Shown piece by piece: positions 1 to 10,502 of a stretch of 64,000 bases of DNA. The notes under the pieces are model-generated. The model saw nothing but the letters and a program-made list of their open reading frames with translations, was not told the DNA's origin and did no database searches. Each line of letters begins with the position of its first letter. Position 1 is the first letter of the stretch. Origin of the DNA: Methanolinea mesophila. GTDB lineage: Archaea; Halobacteriota; Methanomicrobia; Methanomicrobiales; Methanospirillaceae. The DNA is taken from contig NZ_JAGGKR010000001.1 in NCBI RefSeq assembly GCF_017873855.1, forward strand, positions 2,051,529 to 2,115,528. Direction: 5' to 3'. The position numbers and the translations under genes are program-made.

Positions 1-118
1 GCCAGGCCGCGTGCTCTGCGATGAACCTGAACAGCACGAGCACGAGCAGGAATATGACGATCCCGATCACGCCCGAGACCAGGGCGCGAACCGGAGAACG
101 ACAGCGGTAATGTCTCAT
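1..118 (-). CDS. Membrane protein, N-terminal fragment cut by the window edge
   Basis: The frame starts at an ATG (118..116) and stays open to base 1. It encodes about 39 residues beginning MRHYRCRSPVRALVSG. A basic N-terminus is followed by one strongly hydrophobic stretch (about residues 14-32), so the product is probably anchored in the membrane. It lies 31 bp downstream of the topoisomerase VI subunit A stop on the same strand and may be the last gene of the hisS-top6B-top6A unit. No family can be assigned from this fragment. Confidence 0.5.
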   Translation of the reverse strand, partial: MRHYRCRSPVRALVSGVIGIVIFLLVLVLFRFIAEHAAW

Positions 119-149
119 GATATCCTTTTGTTCGTGGTGGAGAATATCC

Positions 150-1238
150 TCAGATTATCCCCATATCCGTGAGCCGGGCGGGGAGGTATTCTTTCGTCAC
201 GAAATCGAGTCCCTTGGCGGCGAAGGCCTGCTGTTCCGATTTCAGGTTCAGGGAGAGCTGGAGCTGGATCTGCTCTTTCCAGTAATCTGTCGCGAACCGG
301 GGATCGGTGAGCTCCGCCTGTAAGGCGGCGACGTCCCGCTCGGTGAGCTTGTCGGAAGGGAGGTTGTAGTCCCGGATATCGCTTGGCTGAACCCCGATGA
401 ACTGCGCCTTCGGGGTCGCGAGCAGTTCGGACATGTGGGCGCTCTTGATGGCCCCGTAAGCGACGCTCGCATAAATCCGGTAGGACCAGGGGTCGCCGTC
501 GGTGAAGACCACGACCGGGATCCCGAACTTCTCGTTCAGCTTGTTCAGGCAGCGCCGGGTGGAACGGGCAGGCTGGCCCTTGAGGTGGACCAGGATGGCG
601 TTATGGTCCGCGTCGAAGCCGTTCTCGATCAGACGGGCGTACATACCGCCGGTCTCAATGGCGATGATGAACTTCGCATCGTGGTCAAGAAAATCCACGC
701 TCTCCACGTTGTTCGGGATCTGGTATCCTGCCTCGCCCACGTCGTCCTGGCAGTGGATCTCACGGTCGCCGCGCCTGGTCAGCTCTTTTAGCCGGAGCGG
801 CCCGAATATGGTGGCCCCGTCCTCCTCCGGACGGAGATGGAACGCCTCCCGCTGGAGGTCGGTCAGGATCTCCAGGTCCTCGATTAAGAAGTTGCTCTCG
901 TCCTGGGCCCCGAACTTGGCCTTTTTCCAGCCTTCCGAGATATAATACAATTCTCTCAGTGTCGACGAACGGTTTTCGAGGATCTGCTTCTTCAAAAACC
1001 ATATCACATACGCCATCTTCAGGAGATGGAGCGCACTTTTTGCGTTTCCCGCGGAACGGACGCTCTCACGGTCTCCGTACTTCCATACCTCGCTCTCGTC
1101 GTCGTACTCGATATTCCGTTTCGTCCTGGTGGGCAGCGAGATCGAGGGCACTTCCCCGCCGGTCATCTGGTCGTACCACCGGCAGGCAATCTCGATCAGT
1201 TTCCTCTTCGCAGTGTTATCCATCTCTTCCTTAGACAT
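150..1238 (-). CDS. top6A: DNA topoisomerase VI subunit A (Spo11-like)
   Basis: 362 aa, normal length. It is the cleaving subunit of the type IIB topoisomerase, which breaks both DNA strands through a 5'-phosphotyrosyl link. The catalytic tyrosine lies in LRELYY (Tyr99 is the likely nucleophile). The Toprim metal site is visible as Glu195 in IAIETGG and Asp247/Asp249 in FTDGDPWSY. The ATG overlaps the end of top6B (ATGTCTAA), so the subunits are translationally coupled. An internal ATG five codons later is a possible alternative start. Confidence 0.96.
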   Translation of the reverse strand: MSKEEMDNTAKRKLIEIACRWYDQMTGGEVPSISLPTRTKRNIEYDDESEVWKYGDRESVRSAGNAKSALHLLKMAYVIWFLKKQILENRSSTLRELYYISEGWKKAKFGAQDESNFLIEDLEILTDLQREAFHLRPEEDGATIFGPLRLKELTRRGDREIHCQDDVGEAGYQIPNNVESVDFLDHDAKFIIAIETGGMYARLIENGFDADHNAILVHLKGQPARSTRRCLNKLNEKFGIPVVVFTDGDPWSYRIYASVAYGAIKSAHMSELLATPKAQFIGVQPSDIRDYNLPSDKLTERDVAALQAELTDPRFATDYWKEQIQLQLSLNLKSEQQAFAAKGLDFVTKEYLPARLTDMGII

Positions 1239-3033
1239 CGAGATCCACCGTCACTACGTATTTCTGGTCGATTCCGCGGATATCCAGGCTCCCCCCGCCT
1301 GACCCGGAGTACTCAACTCTCCATACCGAACCCGGCTCTATCGGGACCTGCCAGACCTTGGTGAACTCCTGTTCCATCTGCGTTGAAAAGTCGGGTTTTA
1401 CGGTAGCGTCCTCTGCGGTGTCGGCAGAGGTGTCGTAGAGAGTGACCGCGCCTTTCTGGTCGGTGTAGTTCCTCACTTCGATGACCACCTTCCCGTCGCG
1501 GGTCTCCCGCCGGGTCACCAGTTTCCGCATGATCTTGCCTTCGATGGGGGAGATATCGGGAGGCGGCAGTTCCACGATCTCCGCTACTTTCGCAGCGATC
1601 TCGGGGATGATCGCACACACCGCCCTGGCCCGGTCTTCCTGGAGGCGGCTCTTGTCGCGCCGGGAAAGATAGGTCTTGAGCTCCCGTCCCAGGTCCTGCA
1701 GGGCAAGGGTGACCTCCCGTTCGATCTCCGGGATGGATGCCACGGCATCCTTGCTCTCGCTGGTGAAGGGGACATTGGTGGAGGCGATATGGACCAGGAT
1801 CAGGAGGGGCCCGATAGGAAGGCCGCTCTGGGAGATCCCATAGGTCTTCCAGTTTATCCCCGCGATACACCCGGTGATGGCGCATGCGCCCTGCTGGTAG
1901 ACCAGCGGGACCCGGTTTGCAAACCGGAGGATCTGGGCGTTTCCCTCCGGGGGAAGTTTCCCCCCGTACCCAATCGCAGCCTCCACCATGAACGGGTTGC
2001 CCGCGTACACCGAACTCGGCCTTGTCCTGGCGCTCACGAAGTCCATCTGGATCTCTTTCTCCAGTCCCTGGACGATCAGCGTTTCGCCTATCGGTGAGAG
2101 GCACTGCGTGGTCGGCGGAGCGGGGACCCTGACCTGCTGCATCGCATCGATCAGGCTCTTCTGCTGTCCCGGCGTAAGTGTCCTGGCCTTCATATCACCC
2201 TGGAGGCCGGCGAGCCGGCACATCTCCCGGGCGGTCTTGGTCCCCACCCGGGCGAAGCCGTTGACCAGGAAGTCTTCCAGCGTGTCATCCGAGTAGGCGA
2301 GCATCCGTTTCAGGTTCCCGATCTCTATTCCGTGGGGATGGGGCTGTATCGGTTCGGGGCAGGCGATTACCTCGTCGCTCACCCGCTCGAAGAGGAACGC
2401 CTCGTCATCCATCTCCACCCGGATCCGGGCATGGGGGTTGACGATTGAGGTATATTTCAGGTAATCGAGGAGCCTCTTCTTTGCGGCGAGCGTGCTCCGG
2501 AACTCGATCTGCACCCGGGTCCCGTGGGTGCGGTCCCACTCCGTCTCCTCCCGGCGGATGATCTCCGGTTCGTTCGACTCGATATCGATCTGGATCTCGA
2601 ACCTCCAGGCGGGTGATCCCGCCCCCGTCCGGGAGATCACCGTTGTGGGCACCCCGGTGGTGAGCTGTGCATAGAGCACCGCCGCACTGATCCCGATCCC
2701 CTGCTGCCCGCGGCTTTGCTTGATCTGGTGAAACCTCGACCCGTAGAGCAGTTTACCGAACACGTAGGGGATCTGGTCGGGGACGATCCCCGGCCCGTTA
2801 TCCTCGACGATAATCCGATAGACCTCCCCGGACACTTTCTTGATCCCGATGTAAATGTCGGGAAGGACCATGGCCTCCTCGCAGGCATCCAGGGAATTGT
2901 CCACCGCCTCCTTGACGGTGGTGATGATCCCCCGGACCGGGGAGTCGAAGCCGAGCAGGTGCTTGTTCTTCTCGAAAAACTCTGCGACGCTTATGCTCCG
3001 TTGTTTCTTGGCCAGTTCATCGGCCAGTGACAC
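1231..3033 (-). CDS. top6B: DNA topoisomerase VI subunit B (GHKL ATPase)
   Basis: 600 aa from a GTG start at 3033, which has GGAGGTG seven bases upstream. The open frame extends further upstream, but those residues are basic noise overlapping hisS. The product is the ATPase and clamp subunit partnering Top6A. The Bergerat fold shows as [19 protein letters not shown] and a Gly-rich lid near GQQGIG, followed by the transducer domain. The start codon lies inside the end of hisS (17-bp overlap), giving a hisS-top6B-top6A unit. Confidence 0.95.
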   Translation of the reverse strand: MSLADELAKKQRSISVAEFFEKNKHLLGFDSPVRGIITTVKEAVDNSLDACEEAMVLPDIYIGIKKVSGEVYRIIVEDNGPGIVPDQIPYVFGKLLYGSRFHQIKQSRGQQGIGISAAVLYAQLTTGVPTTVISRTGAGSPAWRFEIQIDIESNEPEIIRREETEWDRTHGTRVQIEFRSTLAAKKRLLDYLKYTSIVNPHARIRVEMDDEAFLFERVSDEVIACPEPIQPHPHGIEIGNLKRMLAYSDDTLEDFLVNGFARVGTKTAREMCRLAGLQGDMKARTLTPGQQKSLIDAMQQVRVPAPPTTQCLSPIGETLIVQGLEKEIQMDFVSARTRPSSVYAGNPFMVEAAIGYGGKLPPEGNAQILRFANRVPLVYQQGACAITGCIAGINWKTYGISQSGLPIGPLLILVHIASTNVPFTSESKDAVASIPEIEREVTLALQDLGRELKTYLSRRDKSRLQEDRARAVCAIIPEIAAKVAEIVELPPPDISPIEGKIMRKLVTRRETRDGKVVIEVRNYTDQKGAVTLYDTSADTAEDATVKPDFSTQMEQEFTKVWQVPIEPGSVWRVEYSGSGGGSLDIRGIDQKYVVTVDLDV

Positions 3034-4252
3034 CGGTTTCCACCTCCCTGACCGCTGTTTCCAGCGGGACCGTCTTCTGCTCGCCGGAGGCAAGGTTCTT
3101 CAGGGTGACCATCTTCTGTTCCGCCTCCTTCTCCCCGATAATGAGGGCGAAGTCTGCATGACGGGCGATATTTGAAAGCTGGGCCCCTATTCCCTTCCCC
3201 GAGAGGTCGAGTTCCGTCCTGATCCCCGCGTCGCGGAACCTTGCCGCCACCCGGATGGCATAGTCCCGGCCTTCCGCCGTATGGGCAACACCCGCCACGG
3301 TATGGCGCGGGCCGGGGATCTCGCCCAGCGCGACCATCACCCTGTCGAACCCTATTGCGAACCCGCAGGAGGGGGTGTCTTCACCTCCGAAGAGGTGGGC
3401 GAGCCGGTAGGCCCCCCCGCCGAGAATCTGGTTCTCGGCTCCGAGGTTCTCCGCGAACGCCTCGAAGACCGTCCCGGTATAGTAATCCAGTCCCCGGGCT
3501 ATCCCCGCATTGAGGGTGTAACTGACCCCCGCCGCGTCGAGCATGGAGAACACCTCACCTATCTTCCGGGCATCGGGGATGGGTCCGGTGACTTCCAGTG
3601 CCTCCTCAAGGGAACGCGCCTCTATCAGCGCGACCAGGGACTCCTCCAGGTCACGCATACCAAGGCCGTCCAGGTACTCCGCAAGCCCGGTCCGGTCCTT
3701 CTTGTCAAGGTACATCCTGATCCTGCGCTGTTCATCCGGGACCAGGTGTGCCACGAGGGACCGCATCAGGGAGAGGTGGCCCACCTGCAGATCGAACTTC
3801 ACCCCGGTCGCGTTCAGCAGGTCCGACCCGAGCATGACCGCCTCGGCCTCGGCGGTCGCGGAGTCGGCCCCGATCAGTTCCGCACCGAACTGCCAGAACT
3901 GGCGGTATCTCCCCTTCTGGGGACGCTCATACCGGAAGCAGTCCGCAAAATAGAACCACCTTAGCGGCTTTTTGAGTGTTTTCCCCTCGTTGACGTACAT
4001 GCGAAGGACCGGGGCGGTGAGTTCGGGACGGAGTGCAAGCGACCTTCCTCCCTTGTCTTCGAACACGTACATCTCCTGGATGATCCCTTCACCGGAACGC
4101 AGGGTGAAGAGCTCGAGCTCCTCGAACTCGGGGGTGCAGACCTCACGGTAGCCCCAGCGGCGGGCGGCCTCGCGCAACCGGGCTTCCACCATTCTCCTCC
4201 GCTCCATTTCGTCCGGTAAAAAGTCCCGGGTGCCTCTCGGTTTTTGCAGCAT
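3017..4252 (-). CDS. hisS: Histidyl-tRNA synthetase
   Basis: 411 aa, typical for bacterial/archaeal class II HisRS. The start is [15 protein letters not shown], which matches the family N-terminus; the longer open frame upstream is a shadow. Class II motif 2 is in the region [20 protein letters not shown]. The histidine A motif is [13 protein letters not shown], and a C-terminal anticodon-binding domain follows. It charges tRNA-His in the cytoplasm. It is first in a minus-strand unit with top6B and top6A, and a small membrane gene ends 14 bp upstream. Confidence 0.96.
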   Translation of the reverse strand: MLQKPRGTRDFLPDEMERRRMVEARLREAARRWGYREVCTPEFEELELFTLRSGEGIIQEMYVFEDKGGRSLALRPELTAPVLRMYVNEGKTLKKPLRWFYFADCFRYERPQKGRYRQFWQFGAELIGADSATAEAEAVMLGSDLLNATGVKFDLQVGHLSLMRSLVAHLVPDEQRRIRMYLDKKDRTGLAEYLDGLGMRDLEESLVALIEARSLEEALEVTGPIPDARKIGEVFSMLDAAGVSYTLNAGIARGLDYYTGTVFEAFAENLGAENQILGGGAYRLAHLFGGEDTPSCGFAIGFDRVMVALGEIPGPRHTVAGVAHTAEGRDYAIRVAARFRDAGIRTELDLSGKGIGAQLSNIARHADFALIIGEKEAEQKMVTLKNLASGEQKTVPLETAVREVETGVTGR

Positions 4253-4266
4253 ATCTTGTGTAGCTC

Positions 4267-4587
4267 CTATTTTGCCGGTTTCCTGTTCTGTACCCGGACA
4301 CTGCCGAGAAACCGTTCCAGGGTCGTCTCGCCGGTCCAGACATTCGGCTTTTTGATTCTCCCCTGGAGGTACAGCGCGGCGAGGATGATCCCCAGACCCA
4401 GCAGTTCTAGCGTGGAATACAGGGTTACCATGACCCCGAGCAGGGCTATCGCCCCGTACACGACCCCCCGGTAGGCCGCCGTCCGGTATTCGGCAAGTCC
4501 TGTCCGGAAGAAGATCCGTGCGTCCCGTAGCCACAGGAAAAAGACCACCGCCGCCCCGAATCCTGCGACATAAATCAGATAACTCAT
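4267..4587 (-). CDS. Small integral membrane protein, unknown function
   Basis: 106 aa from the ATG at 4587 (MSYLIYVAGFGAAVV); codons further upstream look like leader. Three hydrophobic segments are visible (about residues 1-17, 37-51 and 53-70), with a basic C-terminal tail RIKKPNVWTGETTLERF and a polar end. It sits directly upstream of hisS on the same strand (14-bp gap) and diverges from larB. I recognise no catalytic motif or named family. Confidence 0.7.
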   Translation of the reverse strand: MSYLIYVAGFGAAVVFFLWLRDARIFFRTGLAEYRTAAYRGVVYGAIALLGVMVTLYSTLELLGLGIILAALYLQGRIKKPNVWTGETTLERFLGSVRVQNRKPAK

Positions 4588-4637
4588 AATTCTGCACCTA
4601 TTATTAACACGCCAACCCATATCTTTATTATCACGTT

Positions 4638-5417
4638 ATGCAAGGGAATCACATGCTTCGGGAGATGCTCATCCGCTTCCGGGACGGCGATATCACGCTC
4701 GAGGACGCGATGAAAGAGATCGAGGGGCTCCGCATAGAGACCATCGGGGACTTTGCCCGTATCGACCTCGGGAGGGCGATGCGGTGCGGCATGCCCGAGG
4801 TGGTCCTCGCCGAGGGGAAGGAACCCGGGCATCTCCGGGAGATCGTATCCGGGATCGTGGCCGCACGGGGGATCTGCATCGTATCCCGGCTCGCCGGTTC
4901 CGAAGCCGGCACCCTTGCACATTTTGCGGAGGAACAGGGATACCAGGTCAGGCATAACGAGCGGGCGCGGATGATGGTTATCTCGACCGGGGAACGGATC
5001 CCTCCGACCGGTGGCGTGGTGGCGGTGATCACCGCGGGAACCTCGGACATCGCGGTCGCGGAAGAGGCCCGCGTGATCGCCGAGGAGATGGGGTGCAGGG
5101 TCTGCACCGCATACGACGTCGGAGCGGCGGGGATTCACCGTCTCTTCCCTGCGCTTCGCGAGTGCCTCGAGGCCCACGCATTCGTGGTGGCGGCGGGGAG
5201 GGAAGGCACCCTGCCGGCGGTGGTTGCCGGGCTGGTGGGAAGGCCGGTGATAGGAGTCCCGGTGAGCACCGGGTATGGCTACATGGGGAAAGGGCGCGCC
5301 GCGCTCGCGAGCATGCTCCAGTCCTGTTCGGTACTCACCGTGGTCAATATCGACGCCGGGTTCACGGCGGGAGCCTCGGCGGCGCTTATCGCGAACATGG
5401 TGGTGGAGAGCAGGTGA
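4638..5417 (+). CDS. larB: LarB: nickel-pincer cofactor pathway (NaAD carboxylase/hydrolase)
   Basis: 259 aa. The C-terminal half is an AIR-carboxylase (PurE)-like domain with [17 protein letters not shown], the Gly-rich [17 protein letters not shown] and [15 protein letters not shown], which is the LarB pattern. In characterised systems LarB carboxylates and hydrolyses nicotinic acid adenine dinucleotide on the route to the nickel-pincer cofactor. A second ATG at 4653 (MLREML) is an equally plausible start. The stop overlaps the nadM GTG (GTGA), so the two are probably co-translated. No larC or larE is in the window. Confidence 0.9.
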   Translation: MQGNHMLREMLIRFRDGDITLEDAMKEIEGLRIETIGDFARIDLGRAMRCGMPEVVLAEGKEPGHLREIVSGIVAARGICIVSRLAGSEAGTLAHFAEEQGYQVRHNERARMMVISTGERIPPTGGVVAVITAGTSDIAVAEEARVIAEEMGCRVCTAYDVGAAGIHRLFPALRECLEAHAFVVAAGREGTLPAVVAGLVGRPVIGVPVSTGYGYMGKGRAALASMLQSCSVLTVVNIDAGFTAGASAALIANMVVESR

Positions 5418-5935
5418 CAAGAGCATTTTATATCGGGCGTTTCCAGCCTTATCATAACGGGCACCAGTATGTGCTCGAACAGATCGCCGAACACTGCAAC
5501 GAGATAGTAATCGGGGTAGGGAGCGCCCAGCTTTCGCACGAGCCGACGAACCCGTTCACCGCCGGAGAGCGGGTGCTGATGATCACCCGTTCCCTGGAGC
5601 GGCAGAAGGCACGGTTTTACGTCATCCCCATCGAGGATATCAAGAGGAATGCGCTCTGGGCGGCCCACGTCCGTTCCATGACACCTCCGTTCGACCTCGT
5701 ATACTCTTCAAATCCCCTGGTAGTGCGGCTGTTCTCCGAGGAAGGCACCAGTGTCCGGTCTCCGGCAATGTACGAACGGCACACCCACAGCGGGACCGAG
5801 ATCCGGAGAAGGATGTTGAAGGATGAGAACTGGCACGATCTGGTGCCGGACGCAGTGGTGCAGGTGATCCGGGAGATCGACGGGGTGGAACGGCTCCGCC
5901 AGATCTCCCGGAATGACTGCGAGGTCGATTCATAA
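5414..5935 (+). CDS. nadM: Nicotinamide-nucleotide adenylyltransferase (NadM)
   Basis: 173 aa from a GTG at 5414 overlapping the larB stop. The protein begins (M)[16 protein letters not shown], the standard NadM N-terminus with the nucleotidyltransferase (H/T)xGH signature. The open frame upstream of 5414 is a larB shadow. The C-terminal SGTEIRRRM corresponds to the ISSTxIR motif. It transfers AMP from ATP to NMN to make NAD+. Coupling to larB, whose substrate is a dinucleotide of the same pathway, fits pyridine nucleotide metabolism. Confidence 0.95.
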   Translation: MTRAFYIGRFQPYHNGHQYVLEQIAEHCNEIVIGVGSAQLSHEPTNPFTAGERVLMITRSLERQKARFYVIPIEDIKRNALWAAHVRSMTPPFDLVYSSNPLVVRLFSEEGTSVRSPAMYERHTHSGTEIRRRMLKDENWHDLVPDAVVQVIREIDGVERLRQISRNDCEVDS

Positions 5936-5953
5936 CCGGGAAACGAGGTAACT

Positions 5954-7225
5954 ATGCCCCCCCTGAACCTGTTCAAAGGAATTTTTGGCAAAAAAGAGAC
6001 GCCCCGCAAGGAGCTGCACCCCGGGGAGGTCCCGGCCCTGCTCGCGGGGATCGAGAAAGAGGCGACGGATGAATTCCGGAACGCGATGCAGGAGCCGATG
6101 CGGGAGGTCCTTGCCGCCCGGGAGGAACTCGGGGAACTGATGGACCACCTCCATTCGGTGGAAAGGGACAAGGCATTTCACCCGAAACTGGAGAAAATCG
6201 CGGTAAACTCTCTCCCGCTCTTCGAAAAAGCGATAAGTTCATCGCTCTCGCGGCCGCTCCCCGAAGATCCGGAGGAGTTCTATGACGCCTCCGCCGAGAG
6301 CCTGAAGGGAATGGTCAAGGCCCTGACCGGCCCCGGCAGGTACCTCACCGGCGTGCTTCCGGAGGAGATGAAAGCGGTAAAAGGCGCGGTGAACCGGGTC
6401 GGACGGGCGATGAACTCCATGAATCCCCTCATCACGGGATACCGGGCAAAAAAGGAGACTGTCCAAAGACTTTTATCCATCACCGAGGAGTACCGGTCCG
6501 CCACGGAGGGCATCGCCGGGATCGACCGCCAGATCCCGCGTATGGAGGAGGAGATCCGTCGTACGGAGGATGCGATGGACGGAAAGGGAGGACAAGAGCC
6601 GGAGACGAGCAGCGCGGAGGAGGACTCTCTCGCCCGCCTGAAGGAAGATCGTGCGGATGTCGAGACTGCGTTGAATGAAAAAGAACGGGAACTGCGCTCA
6701 CTCTTCGCGGTGGTGATACATGTCCTCCGGAAAGGAGAGAAGATCGCCCACCGGAACAACGACACGCTTGCCCGGGAGATCCATGAGGTCATCCGTCTCC
6801 TCGAAGGAAAGTCCCTCCCCTCCTACCAGGAGGTTTCTGCCCCCCTCTCCCATGTGGTCGGTCTTGTGGCGAGTATGGTCGAATCCGGGGAGATCACCCT
6901 TAAAAACAAGGAGGAGAAGGAACTGTTCTCCCGTCCCGGGCAGATCACCGCCCGGGTAGAGGAACTGCTCTCGGATATATCCACGCTTTCGGCGCAATAC
7001 GGTGAGATCGATACACAGATCGGGGTTCATCCCTCGACCCGCCGGAACATCGCCCGCGAGGAGGAATCGCAGAGTCTCCAGGAGCAGCATGAAACGCTCG
7101 TAAACGAGAAGAACACGCTGGCCGGGGAGAGAAAAAATCTCGTGGAACGATCCGTAACGCTCCGCGATTCGCTTGGGTCCGGTCTCGAAGAACTGCTTGG
7201 GATACCCGTGACTATCACGGGGTAA
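5954..7225 (+). CDS. Long coiled-coil protein of unknown function
   Basis: 423 aa, with GAGGTAACT just before the ATG. It is very rich in Glu, Lys, Arg and Leu. Long predicted coiled-coil stretches lie around residues 25-75, 165-245 and 360-410. A Gly/Pro-containing middle (KALTGPGRYLTGVLP, about 115-135) breaks them. No signal peptide, TM helix or nucleotide-binding motif is seen, so it is probably a cytoplasmic structural or scaffold protein. It starts 18 bp after nadM on the same strand and may be co-transcribed. Confidence 0.75.
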   Translation: MPPLNLFKGIFGKKETPRKELHPGEVPALLAGIEKEATDEFRNAMQEPMREVLAAREELGELMDHLHSVERDKAFHPKLEKIAVNSLPLFEKAISSSLSRPLPEDPEEFYDASAESLKGMVKALTGPGRYLTGVLPEEMKAVKGAVNRVGRAMNSMNPLITGYRAKKETVQRLLSITEEYRSATEGIAGIDRQIPRMEEEIRRTEDAMDGKGGQEPETSSAEEDSLARLKEDRADVETALNEKERELRSLFAVVIHVLRKGEKIAHRNNDTLAREIHEVIRLLEGKSLPSYQEVSAPLSHVVGLVASMVESGEITLKNKEEKELFSRPGQITARVEELLSDISTLSAQYGEIDTQIGVHPSTRRNIAREEESQSLQEQHETLVNEKNTLAGERKNLVERSVTLRDSLGSGLEELLGIPVTITG

Positions 7226-7371
7226 TCCCCGTTGTGTCTTCTGATGAACATTTTTTGAAAAATAATTGCCTCTGCTCCAAGATGAGCATGAATTGCGGTG
7301 CCCTGAATTCCTGGCGTATGATGTGTAATCCGTTTGATTCCTTCATCCGGAAAAAAGAGGAAAATTTTTAG

Positions 7372-8172
7372 CTATTTTTTCATCTTTCCGACAATCAGGA
7401 GTGCAGCGAGGAGTCCCGCAATTGCGAGGGTGACCGGTCCCGGACCGGGAGCGGTGGTGGGGAGGGGAGTGGGAGTCGAAGGTGCGGCCTCGATCACGTT
7501 CCCTTCTGTCTGCGCTGCGGTCACCACGGGAGTAACCTGATTTTGTGAACCTCCGCTGCCCTCCCCGGCGGGGCCCGAAGCCGTGCCGGAGGGTGTGGCA
7601 GACGACGTCCTGGTTGGTGTGGCAGGCGTCTCTACTGCAGTACCCCCGCTCACCTCAGGGCCGGTATACGAGATGCTGCCCAGCCCGCTTTCACTCACGG
7701 TAACCGTAGGGACCGCACCCGTGGGAGTTATCGAGACCTCTACTTCCCCCGAATAGCTGTCGACCTCGGCATACACGATCTCCGGGATGATGGTACCTGC
7801 TCCGGAAGCCGTGACGTAGATGCGGGCCAGTTCAACGCTCCCTTCGGCCGGAATGGCGGAGCTCTGCATATTTGCCGCCCGTATCCGCACTATCTCGGCC
7901 GGGAGTGGCGAGGTCTGCGAAAGCACGGCCCATCCCGGGTACTCGACCCTGGTGATATTCGCGATGCCCGCCGGTTCCAGGGAGATTGTGATGTCGAATC
8001 CCGAGATGCTCCCCGGTGCCTGGTCGAGGGTGACATTCGATACACGCTCCTCTCCCGGACCGGAGAACACGATTTCAGGAGCATAGAGTCCCACGGCGGC
8101 CGCACATGGGAATACTGCGAGGACCGTCGTCATGACTGCCACGATAATCCATAGTGATCTCATTCTGAACAC
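7372..8172 (-). CDS. Exported cohesin-like surface protein with C-terminal anchor
   Basis: 266 aa from GTG 8172, or 263 aa from ATG 8163. It has an N-terminal signal peptide (about residues 1-26), then a beta-rich domain (about 27-165) resembling cohesin/BIG-type folds. A Thr/Ser/Pro/Gly-rich linker (about 170-240) follows, and a final hydrophobic helix with a KMKK tail. This signal-domain-linker-helix-basic-tail plan is that of a protein held at the archaeal cell surface. The tail lacks a clear PGF motif, so an archaeosortase link is unproven. No enzyme motif is visible. Confidence 0.8.
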   Translation of the reverse strand: MFRMRSLWIIVAVMTTVLAVFPCAAAVGLYAPEIVFSGPGEERVSNVTLDQAPGSISGFDITISLEPAGIANITRVEYPGWAVLSQTSPLPAEIVRIRAANMQSSAIPAEGSVELARIYVTASGAGTIIPEIVYAEVDSYSGEVEVSITPTGAVPTVTVSESGLGSISYTGPEVSGGTAVETPATPTRTSSATPSGTASGPAGEGSGGSQNQVTPVVTAAQTEGNVIEAAPSTPTPLPTTAPGPGPVTLAIAGLLAALLIVGKMKK

Positions 8173-8299
8173 TTCGCCCGTTTTCCTGCATTAGTATCCG
8201 GAAGGAGACAATTTGAGCTTTTCTCCCGGATCACACTGTACTTGCCGGATCTGCGGGTTTGAATAAGCATGGGGGTGAGGAGGTACAGGAAAGACGATC

Positions 8300-8566
8300 A
8301 TGCCCGAAGAAGATTACCGCGAAATTCCGGTGAGGAAAGGGACCGTGCAGTGCCTTCCGGAGAGGGAAGAGACGATAGAACACTGTCGTTTCTGTGTATT
8401 CTCCCGCTATTTCAAGGTCGGGGGGCACTATGTCAAATCTCCCGCTCTTGCATACTGTACACGCCACCGTGCGACGGATGAGGTGGATCTCTCGAAAGTA
8501 GAGTCGGTGAAGTGTGCCGATCGCAGGGGAGAAGGCTACAGGAGTATCATGAATATTATCGGGTGA
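8300..8566 (+). CDS. Small Cys-containing protein, possibly metal-binding
   Basis: 88 aa. GGAGGT lies about 15 bases before the ATG, a little far but the best site nearby. Five cysteines are present (18, 29, 32, 53, 72), including CRFC at 29-32 and Cys53 followed by His56. Together these could form a zinc or Fe-S site. Charge distribution and codon use look like real coding sequence. It stands alone between two minus-strand genes. I do not recognise the family. Confidence 0.6.
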   Translation: MPEEDYREIPVRKGTVQCLPEREETIEHCRFCVFSRYFKVGGHYVKSPALAYCTRHRATDEVDLSKVESVKCADRRGEGYRSIMNIIG

Positions 8567-8599
8567 CCGGGTTCTCTGTTTGACCGAATCCAAAAGTCA

Positions 8600-8938
8600 C
8601 TACGTCTTCCAGAACTCCCACCAGCGTTTCGTCTGGTAGGGGACGCCCCGCATCTCCCTGCCCCACTCGACGTCGATTGTATGGTGGATGAGGCGGAGCT
8701 CCTCGGTGACCCCCAGGAGTGCCGTCCTGATCTCTTCGATTCCTGCTTTTAATTCCCGGAACTCCTCGAATCCCCGCTGCTGGTTGAGGTTGATGGTGCC
8801 ACCCTCGTTGAGCCGCGCGTACCCGTTCTCGATAAACTCGAGAATGGCACGGTTCCGGTCGATCCCATGCTCCTTTGCAAACTTGTCGATAAGGTCCATG
8901 GTTTCGGTATCAAGGGTGAAAGAGACTCGCATCGCCAT
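8600..8938 (-). CDS. Ribbon-helix-helix (CopG-type) DNA-binding protein
   Basis: 112 aa from the ATG at 8938, with GGAG nine bases before it. The N-terminal MAMRVSFTLDTETMDLID gives the beta-strand and first helix of an RHH fold, and DRNRAILEFIENGYARL gives the second helix. A C-terminal helical, mildly coiled part and a Trp-rich end (RWWEFWK) follow. RHH proteins bind DNA as dimers and usually repress their own or neighbouring genes. The target is unknown, and no toxin-like partner is adjacent. Confidence 0.78.
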   Translation of the reverse strand: MAMRVSFTLDTETMDLIDKFAKEHGIDRNRAILEFIENGYARLNEGGTINLNQQRGFEEFRELKAGIEEIRTALLGVTEELRLIHHTIDVEWGREMRGVPYQTKRWWEFWKT

Positions 8939-9024
8939 TACGTCCAACTCCGGGTTTCTGTAATCTGGTATGTCATCGTTCGTTCAAAAAGCCCTTCCCC
9001 GGGTGCACCTGCCTTGTGGCATGA

Positions 9025-10467
9025 TCAGGGAAAATGGACCGTTAGTGCGTCGATATCCACGTGCCGTGAAAAAAATTCGCACAGGGCTTCGTAGGGGTCT
9101 TCGCAACAGTCATCCCTGACCGGGGTAAAAGCGAGTCCTTTTCTCTCGTAGAGGTACGAGAGCAGGGCGTTCACCGCACCGGGGTTCTCGAAGAGGCCGT
9201 GGAGGTAGGTCCCGAACACCAGCCCGTCCGCCGATGCCGTCCCCTCGTCCCCGAATGCCGGGAGGTCATCCCCGCGTTCTGTCTCGCCCATGTGGATCTC
9301 GTACCCTTTCACCGTGCCCATCCTGGAAAGGATAGGCCCGACCGGCGATGCCGTCCTCTTCACCTGGACCGTCTTCTTACGGTACGGGCCGAATCTGGTC
9401 ACCGCGGCGAGCAGCCCGAGACCGGGGTAGGTCCCTTCCCTGGACTCGACCCCGGAATCAACCAGGGTGGCAGAGAGCATCTGGTACCCCCCGCAGATCC
9501 CGATGATGGGAATTCCGCGTTCCCTGGCCCTGATCAGGGCGACCGCCGTGCCGTTCGCGATCAGGTCCTGGAGGTCCTCGATGGTGTTCTTGGTCCCCGG
9601 GATGATGAGGCAGTCGTATCCCTCCAGGCTCCCTCCCGGGATGATATAGTCCACCGTGGCATGCGGCTCGAGTTTTTCGAAGTCGGTGAAGTTCGAGATG
9701 TGCCGGAGCCTGATGATCCCGATCTTCACGGGGCCGGAGGAAGGCTTCTTGTCGGCGATGGAGAGCGAGTCCTCGCTCGGAAGGGGAAAGGGCGTATGCG
9801 GGAGCACTCCAAGGACCGGGACCCCGCAAAGATCCTCGATGATCGTCACCCCGTCCCGGAACAGTTCGGGGTCACCCCTGAACTTGTTGACGATCACCCC
9901 GATCACCAGGGGCCTGATGTCAGAGGGGAGAAGGGAGAGCGTTCCGTATACCTGGGCGAACACACCGCCCCGCTCTATATCGGCCACGAGAAGGATGGGG
10001 AACCGGAGTTCCCGGGCGAGCCGGATGTTCGCGATGTCCCTGTCGTACAGGTTGACCTCCGCCGCACCTCCGGCGCCCTCGACTACCAGGCTCCCGTACC
10101 GCTCCTCCAGCCGCCGGGCCGCCTTCAGCGCCGTTTCGAGCAGGAAATCAGTCTCACGGTAATATTCGGAGATACGGACATCCTTCCACGGGTGGCCGAG
10201 GAGCACCACCTGGGATGACTTCTCCGCCTTGGGCTTGAGCAGAATAGGGTTCATATCCGCCTCGGGCTCGAGGCAGGCGGCGAACGCCTGCATCGCCTGG
10301 GCGATGCCGATCTCCTCTCCGGCCGAGGTCACGTAGGAGTTAAGGCTCATGTTCTGGGACTTGAACGGGGCGACCGGGATCCCCCGCTTCACCATCGCCC
10401 TGCATATCGCGGCAACCACCGTGCTTTTCCCCACGTGGGAGGACGTTCCAAGGACCATCAGGGACAT
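9025..10467 (-). CDS. cobQ: Cobyric acid synthase
   Basis: 480 aa from the ATG at 10467 ([15 protein letters not shown]), the normal CobQ length. Residues decoded further upstream in this frame are the antisense of the ribonucleotide reductase. The N-terminal dethiobiotin-synthetase-like P-loop is [10 protein letters not shown]. The C-terminal class I glutamine amidotransferase carries the nucleophile motif [11 protein letters not shown] and a late His (GTYLHGLFE). It amidates the b, d, e and g side chains of adenosylcobyrinic acid diamide. It diverges from a B12-dependent ribonucleotide reductase across 55 bp. Confidence 0.95.
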   Translation of the reverse strand: MSLMVLGTSSHVGKSTVVAAICRAMVKRGIPVAPFKSQNMSLNSYVTSAGEEIGIAQAMQAFAACLEPEADMNPILLKPKAEKSSQVVLLGHPWKDVRISEYYRETDFLLETALKAARRLEERYGSLVVEGAGGAAEVNLYDRDIANIRLARELRFPILLVADIERGGVFAQVYGTLSLLPSDIRPLVIGVIVNKFRGDPELFRDGVTIIEDLCGVPVLGVLPHTPFPLPSEDSLSIADKKPSSGPVKIGIIRLRHISNFTDFEKLEPHATVDYIIPGGSLEGYDCLIIPGTKNTIEDLQDLIANGTAVALIRARERGIPIIGICGGYQMLSATLVDSGVESREGTYPGLGLLAAVTRFGPYRKKTVQVKRTASPVGPILSRMGTVKGYEIHMGETERGDDLPAFGDEGTASADGLVFGTYLHGLFENPGAVNALLSYLYERKGLAFTPVRDDCCEDPYEALCEFFSRHVDIDALTVHFP

Positions 10468-10490
10468 GCTGTGGTACAGTATGGGGAGGA

Positions 10491-10502
10491 TTTTAATAAA
10501 AA
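10491..10502. promoter_or_regulatory. AT-rich TATA-like element shared by divergent cobQ and nrdJ
   Basis: TTTTAATAAAAA is the only AT-rich block in the 55-bp intergenic region. Its centre is about 27 bp from the nrdJ ATG and about 29 bp from the cobQ ATG. That is the usual archaeal TATA-to-start distance in both directions. Neither gene has a Shine-Dalgarno before its start, so both messages may be leaderless. Confidence 0.6.

Noticed and set aside
5093-5413. N-terminal extension of nadM
   Set aside because: It overlaps larB in another frame. The NadM signature starts right after the GTG at 5414.
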